Shown here in pieces: positions 49,277-59,654 of a stretch of 64,000 bases of DNA. The position numbers were made by a program, and so were the translations under genes. The notes beneath the pieces are model-generated. The model saw only the letters and a list, made by a program, of their open reading frames with translations, had not been told where the DNA came from and ran no database searches. How positions within the stretch are numbered: the first letter of the stretch is position 1; the number at the start of each line of letters is the position of its first letter. Source of the stretch: Ignelater luminosus (taxonomy: Eukaryota > Arthropoda > Insecta > Coleoptera > Elateridae); assembly GCA_011009095.1 (NCBI GenBank), contig VTPC01000450.1:129578-193577 (forward strand), written 5' to 3'.

Positions 49277-49690
49277 CTACGGTGTGGACATACGGAATTT
49301 CGACGTGAATTTCTGTATAAATCTAAGGTAGAGTCAAAATAGACAGGTACGTGTCCGAGATTTTATTCCAATGCGCATTAGTTTTGGAGATATGAATCTT
49401 GAAAACTTGAACGACTTTACACGTCTCGCTTTGGGCCGCGTAGATTAACTGCCTACAAGCTATTTACTCTAAGCTACAAGCAAGCAGCGTAGTGTAGTGG
49501 TTAACGTATCTACCTCCTACATGTTTTATTAAGCAAGGTTCGAATCCAACCGCACATTCACGTTTTACAAAATTCAGATCTCCGAAACTAATTCGCATTG
49601 GAATAAAATCTCGGACACGATTTGTTGTTTATTTTGATTCTAGATTTATAAAAACAATTAACGTCGAGATTCCGTAGGTCCACACCTTAT
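49277..49690. mobile_element. Palindromic element with a tRNA-like loop
   Basis: Two arms of about 133 bases (49277-49411 and 49558-49690) are near-perfect reverse complements. The paired words run in order from the ends inward: GGTGTGGAC/GTCCACACC, CGGAATTTCGACG/CGTCGAGATTCCG, TATAAATCTA/TAGATTTATA, GTGTCCGAGATTTTATTCC/GGAATAAAATCTCGGACAC, CCAATGCG/CGCATTGG and GGAGATATGAAT/ATTCAGATCTCC. The 147-base spacer contains a tRNA-like block with Pol III boxes A and B. There is no coding capacity. It looks like a non-autonomous mobile element, with the arms as long terminal inverted repeats, combined with a SINE-type head. No certain target duplication is visible. Confidence 0.75.
49482..49557 (+). 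tRNA. tRNA-like pseudogene / SINE-head
   Basis: Box A TAGTGTAGTGG (49490-49500) is followed by TTAACG. Box B GGTTCGAATCC (49537-49547) is a perfect match to the consensus GGTTCGANNCC. The 47 bases between the box starts are as in a real tRNA gene. The box A context GTAGTGTAGTGGTTA is like that of valine tRNAs. However, the acceptor, anticodon and T stems do not pair properly: only the inner two G-C pairs of the T stem hold. It is therefore a degenerate tRNA-derived sequence, probably still carrying an internal Pol III promoter, rather than a functional tRNA. Confidence 0.6.
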
Positions 49691-50412
49691 GTCATTTACA
49701 TTCAGTTTATAGACAAAATACATATACTCAAATTAAAATACACATATGTATAACCAAGGACGACTCGTGCTATAGGTCTGGGTCGCATGTGGCTGTGGAA
49801 GTATGACAGTTTGAGTATTGTAAACCGGGCTGTTTATCTATTAACTCGGCTTGTAAAATCTTATTGACGCTTAAAATGTTTTAAGGTTATGATTTTATGA
49901 CAGTTTAACCTCACGCTGTTGTCTTTTGTTTGTAACTCTGTAAATATAAGGAAAACTTGATTTCTTCTTAACAAAACAAAACTAATCAGTACTAAACATT
50001 TATGCAAAGTTTTTAATCGTACAACAGCGCCAAATGCAGCCGCAGGTACCACAATTTTCAAAAAAAAGGGAAAACACTTCCAACCTAACAAAATGAAAGC
50101 ATGGCCTGTTAGGACCCAGAAACATCGTGAACCGACCATATATTTCGTTGTTTGCTGTATTAGAATTTAAGAATATACCTAAGATAAAATATAAAACTAC
50201 TACGAACACAAAAAATATTTAATAGAAAGCCGGGCACCGTCACCAAACACCCGGAAATTCTCTAACGCAAGCGTAGAATATCCGAATTGAAGTAGCAGGA
50301 GTCTTTGGTTGCCATTCGGGTGCAGAATCTGTGCACTCATCAGTTGAGTTCCAACAATATTATCAGGGTGTTGATTCTTGTTTTTTTCTGCGTGAATTGG
50401 TTTTAAAACAGC
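49691..50412 (+). other. Leader region of the hAT transposase gene
   Basis: Probably contains the 5' part of the hAT element, but no inverted copy of the 3' terminal GAGCTGCCACTA could be found, so the left border is undefined. A stretch at 49995-50120 reads on the plus strand as CKVF.. to KHFQPNKMKAWP, faintly like a THAP finger; this is not convincing. An in-frame TAA at 50404-50406 closes the frame just before the start codon. Confidence 0.35.
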
Positions 50413-52536
50413 ATGGATGTTGTTCATACTGTTCATTACATATTAAACAACAAACTAGATAATGAATTACGTTTACAAATTAAAAAATTAGGCCCGCCAA
50501 AACCAAAATTAAATATAAACCAAACACATAAATCGGTTAATAGAACCTATAATAGACAATTTAATATCAAATTATATGAAAAGTGTGATTGGTTATGTGG
50601 TTGTGAAGAAACAAACATGTTTTATTGTTTTCCCTGTATTTTATTTAAAAATAGTGCAAATCGCGATGCTTGGGTTACCACAGGAGTTTCAGATTTGAAA
50701 CATATTGATGAAAAAATTAAAAAACATTCTACACGCAAAGTGCATTTGCAAAACGAAATGAATTTTGCTTTATTAGGACAAGTAAATATTCGGAAACAAT
50801 TGGATAGTGCATATCGCCAACAAGTACGCGATCATAATGAAGAAGTTGATAAAAACCGCTACATATTATCGCGTATTATAGACTGTATCAAATTTTGTGG
50901 CAGTTATGAAATTAGTATGCGTGGGCATAATGAAAATAGAGACAGTGAAAATGCTGGAATATTTAAAGGTTTAATTGAATTTGTTGCATCGCTTGATAGC
51001 GTTGTTAAAGAACATTTAGATAATTCAAAAGTGTTTAAAGGCACCTCAAATACTATTCAAAATGACATTTTAAATGCTATTCAGACTGTTGTTCGTAAGC
51101 ATATTAAAAGCGAAGTGGAAAAAACGGACTATTTATCTATTCAAGTAGACGAGACCACAGATATCACATGCGTAACACAGATGGGTATGATATTGCGCTA
51201 TCAAATTGATGGAATCATTTATGAGAGATTCTGGGGATTTTTTAAAATACAGGACCGTTCTGCATTTGGAGTAAGTGCCGCTATTATGAAACAATTGTCA
51301 GAGCTTGGCGTTGATAAAACACCTAATAAACTTATATGTCAGACTTACGATGGCGCATCTGTCATTAGTGGGGAAAAAGGTGGTGTACAACATCAATTAA
51401 GAGAAAAATATCTGTTAGCTGATTTTATTCATTGCTATGCACATCAAGGTAATTTAATAATGCAACAAGCTACTTCACAGTGTAAAGATGTCAGAATATT
51501 TTTTTCCGATATAGAAGGTATCGCTCCATTTTTTAATAGATCCCCTGAAAGAACAGATCTATTGACAGAAACCGTTAAAAGAAGGATGCCTGCTTTTGTT
51601 CCAGCAAAATGGAATTTTCATAGTAGAATTGTTAACACAGTTTATGAACATAAAGAGAGCTTAATTGAATGTTTCGAAATAATTCGAGATACTACAGAAA
51701 ATGATAAAAAAACAATTGCTACCGCATCAGGATTTATTAGGTTATTCACTGATAATAGTTTCACATATTGGTTAGATTTCTTTAATAATATAATGCCCCA
51801 TGTTGATATCTTATTTAACCAAATTCAAAAACAAAGTATTGATGCGACACAAGTTAATAAATTTACAAGTGATTTTATATCAGCTATTTCAAAAGTGCGG
51901 ACAACCTTAACTGATCGTAACTCTGATGTTGAAGAAGGACCAACTTGCTCTAAAAGGCAGCGCATGGACAACGATATGAATCGCAGATCATCTGCTGTGG
52001 AAGTTTGTGACATTATTATTGATCAGGCCACAAATAGATTTCAATCCACAAAACACCTATCAGTTCCTCTTCTATTCCTACCGCAAAATTTTGAAGCATT
52101 TAGTAAAAAATTTCCAGAGAATGAATTGACCATCGCAACAGAAGCTTTTCCAGAAATTAACAAACCAAAGTTAAAAACAGAATTGGAAGTGATGTATTCT
52201 CGAACAGACCTTCGAAATGCATCTGGGGCATCGTCACTACTGCAGCTTTTTATTCAGAACGGATTGACGCGTGCGTTCTCTGAATCGGTAAAACTTTTAA
52301 AAATTATAGTGACACTTCCTATGACAACCGTGGAAAATGAAAGGTGCTTTTCTACTTTGAAGAGAATAAAAACATTTTTGAAAAATAATAATAAAATGAG
52401 CCAAGATAGACTTAATGCGCTAGCTACACTCTCAATATCAAAAAAATTAATTCAGTCTATACCCGAATTTAACCGACTGGTGATAGACGAATTTTCTGAA
52501 TTAAAACAGCGACAAATGGACTTCAAATATCTATAA
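50413..52536 (+). CDS. hAT-superfamily transposase, ZMYM1-like (TTF/DUF4371), intact
   Basis: This 707-residue protein would bind the ends of its own element and cut and paste it with an RNase H-like DDE core in the nucleus. Residues about 45-115 form a TTF-type zinc finger (W60-x-C62-x-C64, C72, C75, H98, H105, H111). The catalytic fold follows: IQVDETTD holds the first aspartate (D246), and CQTYDGASVISG holds the second (D313). HCYAHQGNL (340-348) is the C/H motif typical of the family, and AKWNFHSR stands where most relatives have TRW. The C-terminal hAT dimerisation domain is at 634-676 (TLPMTTVENERCFSTLKRIK), with the likely catalytic glutamate in the ER pair (E643). An in-frame stop three codons upstream and a good context (AGCATGG) support this start. 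There are no stops or frameshifts, so it is young or domesticated. Relatives are widespread in insects and annotated as zinc finger MYM-type protein 1-like. Confidence 0.95.
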   Translation: MDVVHTVHYILNNKLDNELRLQIKKLGPPKPKLNINQTHKSVNRTYNRQFNIKLYEKCDWLCGCEETNMFYCFPCILFKNSANRDAWVTTGVSDLKHIDEKIKKHSTRKVHLQNEMNFALLGQVNIRKQLDSAYRQQVRDHNEEVDKNRYILSRIIDCIKFCGSYEISMRGHNENRDSENAGIFKGLIEFVASLDSVVKEHLDNSKVFKGTSNTIQNDILNAIQTVVRKHIKSEVEKTDYLSIQVDETTDITCVTQMGMILRYQIDGIIYERFWGFFKIQDRSAFGVSAAIMKQLSELGVDKTPNKLICQTYDGASVISGEKGGVQHQLREKYLLADFIHCYAHQGNLIMQQATSQCKDVRIFFSDIEGIAPFFNRSPERTDLLTETVKRRMPAFVPAKWNFHSRIVNTVYEHKESLIECFEIIRDTTENDKKTIATASGFIRLFTDNSFTYWLDFFNNIMPHVDILFNQIQKQSIDATQVNKFTSDFISAISKVRTTLTDRNSDVEEGPTCSKRQRMDNDMNRRSSAVEVCDIIIDQATNRFQSTKHLSVPLLFLPQNFEAFSKKFPENELTIATEAFPEINKPKLKTELEVMYSRTDLRNASGASSLLQLFIQNGLTRAFSESVKLLKIIVTLPMTTVENERCFSTLKRIKTFLKNNNKMSQDRLNALATLSISKKLIQSIPEFNRLVIDEFSELKQRQMDFKYL

Positions 52537-52671
52537 TCTTTTCTTTATACAAATATGCGTAATCCTATTTTTATAGTTATGGTAGGATATTAACTGTAAG
52601 ATTATAAGTAAATATAAATTTTTGATCAATTTTTATGCCCTCTTTTAATTTATATCTATGAGCTGCCACTA
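52537..52671 (+). other. 3' UTR and likely 3' terminus of the hAT element
   Basis: This segment after the stop codon corresponds to 700-898 downstream of the old copy. Both end with a GCCCTC..TTAATTTA block followed by GAGCTGCCACTA (here) or GAACCGCTACTA (old copy). In reverse complement the ends read TAGTGGC/TAGTAGC, the form usual for hAT tips. The candidate 8-base flank is CCCATGTT, for which no upstream partner was found. Confidence 0.6.
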
Positions 52672-53640
52672 CCCATGTTGCAACGCCAAAAGTGATAATT
52701 TTTTTCTCAAATTTGTTTGCAAACACTAGCTTCTTTCAAGTTATATCATAAAAGATGTGGCGTGTTAGAAGAGATTGTAAACCGAAAATTTCCAAGGGTT
52801 GCCGTTACACGTTGGAATTGTAACATCCGCTCATACAGAGAATCGGAAAATTTAATCAAACGTTTCGAAGAATTGAAGGAATTACAAAGATGTTAGGAAA
52901 TTGTTACTAATTGTGGAGAAGTTTACGAAGAATTCTCGAAGATTTAAATTTTTATTTTGGTTTACTTTATTTCAAACAATTTTTCCGCATATAAATATGA
53001 CTATTATTTAATAAATTTTAATAAAGGTAGCATTGAACTTTGGAGAGATTTTGAGGGATTTGAAAAATGACAGCATCTATTTACACATTTGACTGTTGAG
53101 ATCTCGAATGAGAATACACAGAAAAATTAGTTCTGGAAATAAAAATTGCAAAGGTAGTCTGCCATACAATTATTTTTTTTTAATCATAGAAGATTCATTT
53201 AGAAGCCGCATCTTTAGTAAACGTAGATAATTTACTTTGGTATTCTCAACTACGACATTCAGTTCAGTCATTGATTGTGAGTGTTATCCAATGTTATAAC
53301 GAAACAAATTAAGTACTGAATTGAAAGTACTTCATTCAAGGAGAGATTTTAAAAATTATGAGCATCTCAAACAATAATTTTTTCTTTTTATTTTAAATTA
53401 TGTGCTATTGTTGTTTGTGAATGTTTTTTGAACTTTTTTCTTTTGTATTCATAAATAATCGTTCTAATTCGATCAAGACATAGACAAAACGAATAGGCGA
53501 GTCTTTTGTATTTTATTAAAAAATTTTCTTATTGCAATATTATTAAAAGTGAAGATGTGGTTTCAAGATTTTTTGTATCTTATGTTTCTATTAATAACTT
53601 AAGAAATAAAGGAAATTTCATCAAGGAATACATAAAACGG
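52672..53640. other. AT-rich spacer, nothing recognised
   Basis: Contains A/T runs and short frames only. Confidence 0.4.
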
Positions 53641-53760
53641 AGGTATCATGAGCAATCCGGAGTGGCTTATGGTTGGGCTTCCTCCTCTACTAGACTACGA
53701 GGCGAAAATTGTCGAGTGCCGCAGGCTGTGGCCGGTCTTTAGAAAGTGAGGTGAGGTAAG
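53641..53760 (+). other. GC-rich islet with short frame and double splice-donor motif
   Basis: In AT-rich surroundings, a plus-strand ATG at 53648 opens 33 codons of protein-like sequence (MSNPEWLMVGLPPLLDYEAK and on), ending in TGA at 53747. A second frame is also open across it. Immediately after the stop, GAGGTGAGGTAAGAC contains two overlapping donor-like sites (AG|GTGAGG and AG|GTAAGA). It could be a small first exon or a retroelement scrap. No family is recognised. Confidence 0.2.
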
Positions 53761-56372
53761 ACGGGAGTACGAATTCAGTAGCGGTGCTTGTTTATGCTAG
53801 AAATGAGTCACTCTCTAGATTTTTGGCCTCGTAGTATAAGCTTCTTAAGAACTTAATACGAATACCTACGTTGATCCAGCTATGCTATCCAAGTGGTATT
53901 TTGCCCTCCACTAATTTTCTTGAGAGTGCCAAATAACAAGCCCAATTTGCAATTACACATTTACCCAGCGACAATGTTCTTCACCTTTTTTCCTTCCGGT
54001 ACTTAGCTTTGTTGTATAATTCTTTTTTGAGCGACTGATAAAAATAAGAAAAACTTGGAAGACTAGGTGTATTAGGTAATCTGAAAGATAAGAGAATACC
54101 ATTAAACTACAAGCTATATGCAGACGGAATTTTTAAAACGTAGGCTGGACAATTAGAAATAAAATTGTTCAATCAGCTTCAACGCAAGTGTAATTGATTC
54201 AGAACCTACATAAATAAAGTTATTATTTCTTATAATAATGCATTGGATTAGTAAATGTAGTACTGTTTTCTGGAAATTTAACTATTGCGCTAACATACAA
54301 TATGTTGATAGTAATATGTGAAAGTAAAGTGTTTATTGATAGTCTATAGACTATAACTCTTATAGTTTGGTCATGAGCTTGAATTGCAGGTTTTTCCAAG
54401 ACAGAGAAGGAGGAACAAATATAGAAATTTAATTTTTGCTATTCACTGCCTTACCTCCTCCCTTCGATTAAAACTTCGAAAACAACTTTTTTTGGTGTTA
54501 AACTAAATTTAACTCTTGTTTGAAAGCAATTTGAGCTGCTATAGCCCTTTGAAGATGCATTTTTAATTTTGGATTCCTTTGATACTCATCCAAAATTCAA
54601 TAATTTCCTATGTTATCAAAATAGATGTATTTTTTTCTAACTGCTATTAATAAATTACAAAAATTCTTTTGTTTTAATACTTTGAACCAAAACACTGTAG
54701 GTATAATTTTCTTTGACTTCATATTGGGAGATATGTTGATAGAGTTCTTCAACACGATCGTCACTGGAAAAGTATAGATAACCCTAAAAATGCAGTTTTC
54801 TCATGTTATTTCAGTTTTGATTATTTCTAGAAACGATCAATTTTTTGTCGGCTTATCACGAGATGCCAGATGTTGAAAATTTTAGTAAAAAGAACCAGAA
54901 TGGCGTTGGCGTTCTTTCATAATTTTTTATGTGAATTTTAAAAACACAACTTTGTTTTAATTCCCCAAGTCGAAAATAAAGAAAATTTACTCTGAAATTT
55001 GTTTTTTTGATTAATTTAACAAAAGAATTTTTTAAATTAACATTTTACAAATCAAAGTAAGCTTGGGTGATTTTGCATTTCTCGAGTTTCACTTTACCTG
55101 CTTTTATTTCTTGTCTAGAATTAACTTTCCAGATTTAAAATCATAGATGGATACATAACCTTGATAAAAATACCCTGAAGAGGAAACCGCATTCCCTTTA
55201 TAATTGCATTTTAAATGTGTTTTAGATCAAAATAGATAGAGATGGTAGGTCCTACCTTTAGCAGAAGTGTAATTATTAAATTTTTTTCTGAATTTTTTTG
55301 TAAGAATAATAATAGGAGATCCCCTCGGATTTCATATAAATCTTAATTCCTTTGATTAAAGTAAAATTAAATTTGAACAGAAAGTACCGAAATTATGGAA
55401 AATTAAGTATTGATGGAATCCGGATGTGGCATGAAGTAAATTGGTATATCAACGTTTTCAACAGTGAAGGAATTCTTTCTATAATTTTTTGATTTCAAGG
55501 AATTTTGTATGTAGAAATTCCGAAATCGATGAAGGTCTGAGCTGCTTTTGCTTTTGTCTATTTGTTCAATCTACAGTACGTTTTTTATTATAGAAATCAA
55601 AGCAGGCCGTGAAATAACAATGTAAATTGGACTTTACAAGTTACCATATCACTTTTAGGTTAAGTAACTAGTGGAGTCAGCTTGCTCTTTTCAGTTATTT
55701 TGATATCTGCAAATATAAATACGTCCTGTTCTGAAAATACTTACCTTGATTAATTATTCAAGTCAATATCAGCTTTTTCCGTCTTAACAGTGGATGTTAC
55801 TGTGATATTTAAGAAAATTTGGGAAAATAAAATTTCATTAAAAATAACGAATATAGAAGTTAATTAAGTTTCAATTTTATTGAATCTGCAGAATTACATT
55901 GACAAATACATAGGATGTTTCAAAAATAAAAAAAACAGCGCTCATTTTGTTTTTGTTTTTTTAAATATTTGATATTTAAACAACACTTCTTTCTTCACAG
56001 TTTATTTAATAAACACACATTACACATAGCACGCTTGGGAAATAATTTATTATATGAAGTTATTTCAAGTTTTTCTTGTTCTTGTTATTAAAGAATTATA
56101 ATATTTATTAGTCAGAGTACAAGGTATAATTTGTACATCTGATATACTACCAATTAATTTGTTAAAGTTAACAAAGAACAAATTCAAGGGTTAGATTTCC
56201 AATTTCTGATTTGATTGACTAATTCAGAAATGTATTTGAAAAAGTTTTAATATTCGTTGTGATTGTTGATACTTTATGAGCTTGTTGAATATTGAAAACT
56301 GGAAAGATAATTTGCCCAAGTATCGTGTTTCTTAGTATCTGTAATAGCAAGGTTCACAGGGGGCTTTGATCA
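53761..56372. other. AT-rich spacer, nothing recognised
   Basis: No open frame of note, no inverted repeat and no RNA gene seen. Confidence 0.45.
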
Positions 56373-56753
56373 ATGATATCCAGAAAACGCGATATTAAGA
56401 TTTTCTTTTCTTTATCTTTATGGGCATGTTTTGTATATACTGCCATAGTATATATAAAACTTAACAAATTGAGTCAAAGTCAAGTCTTGATTTCAGTTCA
56501 ATCAATTAGCGCAGTTCTAGTACGGTCCATATCATCAGAATTATCTCAAATTGGTAACTTTAAGACATCAAATACATTCGAAGTATGTGCAATTCTAAAA
56601 ATAGTGAGTTCAGCTTCAAGTTATTACAATTTGGAAATGCCGAATAAATTGAGCCTACGCGGTAGCCCAACTTGCACGAATGAAAACACAGAAGAGAAAA
56701 ATTTGCGAGGCAACGACTCTCTTAAATTCATCAACCCGGTGAGCAAACATTGA
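56373..56753 (+). CDS. 126-codon open frame, unknown; doubtful
   Basis: The frame starts with a basic stretch (MISRKRDIK) followed by a hydrophobic segment at residues about 9-28 (IFFSLSLWACFVYTAIVYIK). That is the layout of a single signal-anchor membrane segment. A serine-rich middle and a polar C-terminus (residues 95-126) follow. At 126 codons it is longer than most chance frames here, but base composition is like the spacer and no family is recognised. There are no neighbouring exons, and no poly(A) signal was identified with confidence. It is most likely a chance frame, but worth checking against transcripts. Confidence 0.2.
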   Translation: MISRKRDIKIFFSLSLWACFVYTAIVYIKLNKLSQSQVLISVQSISAVLVRSISSELSQIGNFKTSNTFEVCAILKIVSSASSYYNLEMPNKLSLRGSPTCTNENTEEKNLRGNDSLKFINPVSKH

Positions 56754-58869
56754 AGGAATCACCAGGAGTGATTTCAAAAACGCCCATTATATAATATTTT
56801 TAGTTTCTAATGTAAAATTGGATAAAACTAGGCAAAAAACTGACGTTTCCGAAATAAAGGTTCTCAAAGATTGTCTGATCAAGAATTCTGTGAACCCTGA
56901 AAGTTTTTGTGGAAATTTTAAAATATTCCTATAGCACGTTTACTGAATATAATTGGATGAAATAAAAAATATTGATGATAGAATTATCATCATGATTTAT
57001 TTTACTCTTTTTATTTTTAATTCTCGGGTTCTGTTGGTTAAATGATTTTTATTATTGTTAGTATCTCAAGAAATTCTGTTTAATTAATGTATGGGGCTAA
57101 AAGGAATTGAAATACTCAAGGCAGCTACAATGAATATTCAACTAAACAAAAAACTGTGATTAATGTTTGTCAAAAGTTAAATTCTCCCAAATATTCCGAC
57201 GGGTGGGACTGAATATAGTTTATAGTGTGACCAATGAGAGAAGACACATGCAAAGAATTTAGGAAAATCAGAAAGACATTATTGATTGGAAGATCAAAAC
57301 TGTCTCAATGAATACAATGAGACCGAGGAACTGACTTATAATATGTAGTTCATTCTGATTGGCATCCATGGGGAGATATTTCGAAAGCAAATTTACACAA
57401 ATGGAACTCATTCAGAGATGAACGTAATGTGACCGAAATTTGGAGAAGGGTCAAACCGTATTTTGGGACACCATAAGTGTTATTTCTCTAATAAGAATCG
57501 CGAGACAAATTCTGTAGAATTGTGGAAATCTTATTCTGTAGAAGCAAAATATGTAGGGTGTAAAATTAAAACAAATCATAGTATGAGTACAAAATCATTT
57601 GAAGAATCTTCTTGTATTGATTTTATATTCAGGGAGATAAAAATTCTTTTTGTTTAATAAAATTGGTTTTGGTCTATTGAAAATTATTTTAACGAAGAAG
57701 AAAGGTTCATACCTACCGTTTGCAGATTTAAATGAATCTACAATTAAAAATTTTGATAAAGTGTATCTGTGCATCTATGCAACACCCGTCGTTTGGAGAA
57801 GTTTTGAAAGTTGTATTTTCACAAATGACTGGGTTAAAATTCAAATAGATCCAAAGCAAAAAGTTCTGTTCTACATGAGTTGTTTCAAGACAAAGAAATG
57901 CAATTTCTTCACTCTAGGATTTTTTGGGCAAAAACTTACTTTTTCCATTTGGTTACTCCGTAATTGATCATGTACGAAGTTTAAGCTTTAACAGCGTTTT
58001 TTTATATAATTACAGGCATTTTTATCTCAGGGTATTGGAGTTGCTAAACATAATTTTTTTAATTGAAGATTTCTGCACGCCAATAAGTAATTGTTCAAAT
58101 TTGAGCGAGACAATTTCTAATTTATGAGTTGAATCAATCATTGAAATTTTATTTAAAAAAGATCCAGTTTAAAACATTTTTCGGTCAATGAAGTAATTTA
58201 TTAGAACAAAGTATCATAGCAGCAGAGAGATGTGTGGTAGAAATAACAAATTTAAAACAAAACTGGTTCACGTGTTGTTTGTTTTGGAAACAAAAGTGAA
58301 ATCTTGTTTAAATAAGAAGCTGAACAGAAAATGTCATTTTTTGTTTTCGTAGTATGTAGCGTACATCGTTTTTAGTAAAATCTAAAAAACTTCGTAACCT
58401 ATTAACATTATTATTATGGTATTCTGATTTTTTCTCAACTCATCTATATATTAAAATAGCCCAGTTTGGATACAGACATATCCGCCCATTGTTTGTGAAA
58501 AGAATGGAATTATTTCAATCACTTTTTCAACCCACTCATTAAATAATAATAATTAAATAATAATTACTTTTTTTCATTCTAAAAAAGATCAAGTAACATT
58601 TTAAATAATTTAACAGCTCTTCATCTCACAATATTTTAATCACACTTTCACATTTGAGCCACTTTCATTTAAAAACCAACACAAGAAGTCCATTTTTGTA
58701 TAAAAGATTTCCCACATTAATTTTTACACGGCACTTAAAAATTTTACGATTTTTTTAAATCTCACTTTCAAATTACCGAACACAACACTCTAGAATTCGA
58801 TTTTTTTTTAATTTTAAAGAAAAAAAAATTAATTTCTCCATTGCAATTTTCTGAAAAGCATTTTGAGTG
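56754..58869. other. AT-rich spacer
   Basis: Two overlapping plus-strand frames (57463-57657 and 57650-57967, 64 and 105 codons) follow each other closely and might be remnants of one longer frame, but they show no motif. AATAAT-rich simple sequence lies at 58540-58570. Confidence 0.35.
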
Positions 58870-59116
58870 AACTGTTCCGTAATGTTGCGCAGTTGCCCGT
58901 TTTGTTGCTAGGGAGATCCGATACGGACTTGGGTACGTGAATCGTGGATAACAGCGAGGAGCTTTGTGTGCCCCGATGTGATTATAACGAACGGGAGGAC
59001 GGACGGGAGGAACAGCTGAGGTCGTCTAAAATCTATAATATACCCCAGCCAACTCCCGTCCGTCTCTTTTTCTGCTGCCTCACTTTCTACCTCTCTCTCG
59101 CTCTCGCTCGCACTTT
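58870..59116 (+). promoter_or_regulatory. CpG- and GAGA-rich promoter-like island
   Basis: The sequence changes abruptly from AT-rich to GC-rich. It holds an inverted repeat (GGACGGACGGGAG at about 58998-59010 and CTCCCGTCCGTCTC at about 59056-59069), a TATAATATA between the arms and a CTCTCTCTCGCTCTCGCTCGC run at about 59091-59111 that could bind GAGA-type factors. This is typical of an insect core promoter and 5' leader. It directly precedes the open frame at 59117. Confidence 0.4.
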
Positions 59117-59353
59117 ATGCCCGACAAACTTGCCAGACTTGTCCTGTTCTTCTCGTTCTTCCAACAAACGTCTCTTGTTCGTGTTTGTCAGACGATAACG
59201 GAGGTAAAGAAATCCTCTAGAAAATGTTCACGTTTCAAGTTGAAGGACATCCGTGGTGATTCTACTAACTGTCTGAAAAATATAGTGAACTTTTACGAAG
59301 AGATTAGAAAAGCAAATACGTTGCTGAAAATGCACTTGTATGTAGCTTTTTGA
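59117..59353 (+). CDS. Possible first coding exon of an unknown gene
   Basis: An ATG right after the promoter-like island opens 78 codons. The N-terminus (MPDKLARLVLFFSFFQQTSL) has a short hydrophobic patch. The rest is polar and helix-like (LKNIVNFYEEIRKANTLLKM), with better-balanced composition than spacer frames. A donor-like CACTTGTATGTAG near 59334 could end the exon just before the in-frame stop, and an earlier donor-like GGAGGTAAAG lies at 59201-59210. No acceptor or second exon was identified downstream, and the protein is not recognised. It is the most credible host-gene start in the window, but uncertain. Confidence 0.3.
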   Translation: MPDKLARLVLFFSFFQQTSLVRVCQTITEVKKSSRKCSRFKLKDIRGDSTNCLKNIVNFYEEIRKANTLLKMHLYVAF

Positions 59354-59654
59354 ATTTATTATTCCAATGTTATTATTTTTTAAATTTGATTGTTTTAATA
59401 CGAATATTTTAAGATTTAAGAAAAATGTAACAATACCAAAAAAAGGCTAATTGTCATTTCATGCAGGACACTTGTAGGTTTTTATTAAATAAATGAAAAT
59501 TAACTTTTGTGCTTTATACGTTATTAATGTTTTATTGCTAAGATCATTACCTAGGCTAAAAGCTCAAAATAATGAATTTAAAAATAAAATTCCTAGTTGA
59601 ATATTTTGCAATTAATTAAAATCGAAATTGGAATGTGATATACTAATTCAGTGT

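Noticed and set aside
49482..49557. Functional tRNA gene
   Set aside because: The promoter boxes are good, but acceptor, anticodon and T stems do not pair; kept only as a tRNA-like relic.
49995..50120. THAP-type zinc finger on the plus strand
   Set aside because: Only a vague resemblance; the cysteine and histidine ligands cannot be placed.
49861..50139. 92-codon minus-strand frame upstream of the transposase
   Set aside because: Lies in the transposase leader, overlaps another open frame and has no motif.
57463..57967. Two adjoining plus-strand frames as one broken gene
   Set aside because: AT-rich composition, no motif, and overlap of only a few bases; insufficient support.
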